NCBI RefSeq assembly: GCF_001686985.1
Contig: NZ_CP015318.1
Coordinates: forward strand, 1,858,001-1,922,000
Length of the DNA: 64,000 bases
Direction: 5' to 3'
Source of the DNA: Mesorhizobium amorphae CCNWGS0123
Lineage (GTDB): Bacteria > Pseudomonadota > Alphaproteobacteria > Rhizobiales > Rhizobiaceae
The translations under genes were made by a program, and so were the position numbers. Positions 63,901 to 64,000 of this stretch are shown piece after piece. Position 1 is the first letter of the stretch; each line of letters starts with the position of its first letter. The notes under the pieces were generated by a model. The model saw only the letters and a program-made list of their open reading frames with translations. It made no database searches and was not told the origin of the DNA.

Positions 63901-64000
63901 GGTCACATGAACCGAGAAGAGGTCGCCGCGCGGGCCCGTCGCCGTCAGCGTATTGTTGAGGGAGTTCCAGCTGTAGGTGACGTTCTCCTGGCCAACCGTG
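58000..64000 (-). CDS. Giant RTX/VCBS-repeat adhesin, type I secreted, 5' partial
   Basis: The frame runs for 2000 codons and is still open at the window edge. From the N-terminal side it shows VCBS-like cadherin-type segments (L-G-Y-V-I-T-D-A-D-G-S-T, twice), seven near-identical 153-residue repeats, a unique segment with S-N-D-Y-N-A, and RTX calcium nonapeptides (G-G-N-D-I-L, G-G-D-G-N-D-L-L-I-G-G, G-G-A-G-A-D-T-F). A C-terminal 60-70-residue tail suits a type I secretion signal. Such proteins act in surface attachment or biofilm formation. No type I secretion gene is in the window. Confidence 0.88.
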   Translation of the reverse strand, partial: TVGQENVTYSWNSLNNTLTATGPRGDLFSVHVTDPATGAYTVTLLDNVLQAQGPNDENNATADLGYVITDADGSTASGTLTVTFNDDAPTASTEASQNVAEGTTLTGTLDFVAGADGATVTHIDGTALVFNPADSNYSQAIDIGDGFIKVKADGSYSFTANSPVAGTGAASATYTVTDGDGDTATAGISFVVTDANTPTSGSAAASVDDDALTGGNAASTTGDIAVPNTDGDNNEATFSGTLGGSLGGDGAGANGFSFATLNGTGGTVGQENVTYSWDAGTNTLTATTTSGDRIGTPLFTVHVTDPATGAYTVTLLDNVLQAQGPNDENNATLNLGYVITDADGSTAPGTLTITFNDDAPSAAPSTAAEPVLTVDETVLLTNDTKAFASAFTSSYGADGAGAITYALGFNAGSTGLVDTLSGQAVVLSLEAGQVVGRAGAGGAIVFTVSTDASGNVTLDQQRAVVHPTSDPNEPVSLTADNLVTLTATITDKDGDSSAATLNIGQNLTFLDDGPTISASGASASLTVDETVLLTNDTKAFASAFTSSYGADGAGAITYALGFNAGSTGLVDTLSGQAVVLSLEAGQVVGRAGAGGAIVFTVSTDASGNVTLDQQRAVVHPTSDPNEPVSLTADNLVTLTATITDKDGDSSAATLNIGQNLTFLDDGPTISAPGASASLTVDETVLLTNDTKAFASAFTSSYGADGAGAITYALGFNAGSTGLVDTLSGQAVVLSLEAGQVVGRAGAGGAIVFTVSTDASGNVTLDQQRAVVHPTSDPNEPVSLTADNLVTLTATITDKDGDSSAATLNIGQNLTFLDDGPTISAPGTSASLTVDETVLLTNDTKAFASAFTSSYGADGAGAITYALGFNAGSTGLVDTLSGQAVVLSLEAGQVIGRAGAGGAIVFTVSTDASGNVTLDQQRAVVHPTSDPNEPVSLTADNLVTLTATITDKDGDSSAATLNIGQNLTFLDDGPTISAPGASASLTVDETVLLTNDTKAFASAFTSSYGADGAGAITYALGFNAGSTGLVDTLSGQAVVLSLEAGQVVGRAGAGGAIVFTVSTDASGNVTLDQQRAVVHPTSDPNEPVSLTADNLVTLTATITDKDGDSSAATLNIGQNLTFLDDGPTISAPGASASLTVDETVLLTNDTKAFASAFTSSYGADGAGAITYALGFNAGSTGLVDTLSGQAVVLSLEAGQVVGRAGAGGAIVFTVSTDASGNVTLDQQRAVVHPTSDPNEPVSLTADNLVTLTATITDKDGDSSAATLNIGQNLTFLDDGPTISAPGTSASLTVDETVLLTNDTKAFASAFTSSYGADGAGAITYALGFNAGSTGLVDTLSGQAVVLSLEAGQVIGRAGAGGAIVFTVSTDASGNVTLDQQRAVVHPTSDPNEPVSLTADNLVTLTATITDKDGDSSAATLNIGQNLTFLDDGPTVLDKTDLYFANSGTVSGTGVFDYSIGADGRTSYSSVNSDFAAITLAGTVAGNAITSPTVTWASETSTEAVFNVSFSYLTGGVSTQETGTITFDKVAGTYTVDLADPISAVTISTVSNSSSIVGYQPGSSTVDNSQPDVAVAQVNTNLFIQFTGYAEPGAGTGANNLQSGSIDGSTLTYVNGELLTQSSAFVSISGTANGVAGDTMGKGEVIDMDFFTTNPTGFTGLTPDAQVSSMFLKFDGIGNTEDFIVILKLYDPTTNEYTTKAMFVENADIFRGPGSGPGAYSSVTLDNNDGLLIIESNDYNAAGQHYVLVGAQVTPTDEGITGTAINLNGAIGAGGASTTTQNLSSDANDLGFKISDIGLVSTTTTAQNADLTFNVTVKDADGDTSPAQQLDVHVVNGVTYTGTADAETMQGTASGDTLTGNGGNDILQGFAGADILNGGDGNDLLIGGLGQDTMTGGAGADTFKLDGLDIKDLIVDYSGLGGHGDKIDLSALFDTAPGGANVGDFVNYNAGTGTLSVDTDGTANGANFVDVATLQNLPAANTITLLYDDGTTTHTTTANLV
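59690..62890 (-). repeat. Seven tandem 459-bp repeats within the adhesin
   Basis: Each unit encodes 153 residues from L-T-V-D-E-T-V-L-L-T-N-D to F-L-D-D-G-P-T. The period is exactly 459 bp. Single-base variants group the copies: the most C-terminal copy and the fourth share one set (GCTCGT; G-Q-V-I-G-R), copies five and six share another (CCTCCAGG), and copies one to three share ACCAGCCCGG. This indicates recent growth by unequal exchange or gene conversion. Confidence 0.95.

Overview
The right half of the window (about 33.2-64 kb) is ordinary chromosome of an alphaproteobacterium of the Rhizobiales, most likely Mesorhizobium or a close relative. The evidence is the gene run yacG-maf-infA-LMW phosphatase-UPF0262-hisD-DUF2948-murA, the interspersed palindromes of the AGAGCATGAT...GAAAAGTG...CGGTTTTCGG type, the high GC content, and a Tad/Flp pilus locus with CtrA-type boxes. 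No species can be named from this sequence alone.

The left half (1 to about 33.1 kb) is an accessory element. A 602-codon tyrosine recombinase reads away from the 3' end of a tRNA-Phe(GAA) gene at 33,197-33,272, the usual layout for an island integrated at a tRNA; its far end lies outside the window. It carries (i) a large copper/silver resistance locus: a CueR-type operator and regulator, cytochrome c', two multicopper oxidases, cupredoxin, CusF, outer-membrane factor, CusB, CusA, CopZ and accessory exported proteins; (ii) a persulfide/sulfur module (ArsR-rhodanese fusion, single rhodanese, MBL hydrolase, MFS transporter) around an AT-rich operator; (iii) two large regulators sharing TolB-like and TPR modules; and (iv) a decayed zone (22.9-31.2 kb) with IS21 remnants, truncated genes and flanking repeats. 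Six genes in this half are broken by apparent single-base indels, while no such break was seen in the chromosomal half.

From 33.2 to 42 kb come tRNA-Phe, the housekeeping run, tRNA-Thr(GGT), a degenerate GGDEF membrane protein, a thermonuclease-like protein and a small membrane protein. From 42 to 56.3 kb lies a complete-looking Tad pilus locus in two divergent arms. The minus arm holds two near-identical flp pilin genes, cpaB, cpaC, a small lipoprotein in the usual cpaD place, tadG, two tadE-like genes and cpaE, then an L,D-transpeptidase and a coiled-coil membrane protein that overlap the end of cpaE. The plus arm holds cpaF, tadB, tadC, tadD and a prepilin peptidase. Both pilin genes sit on a segmental duplication that keeps a TTAA-N7-TTAACC box.

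The window closes with an LpoA-like periplasmic binding lipoprotein, a small exported protein and the 3' two thirds or so of a giant RTX/VCBS-type adhesin with seven near-identical 153-residue repeats; its 5' end lies beyond the window. Pilus and adhesin together suggest a surface-attachment region. Copper genes on the island would act as one pathway: cytoplasmic chaperone (CopZ), tripartite efflux (CusCBA), periplasmic buffering (CusF, cupredoxin) and oxidation (multicopper oxidases).
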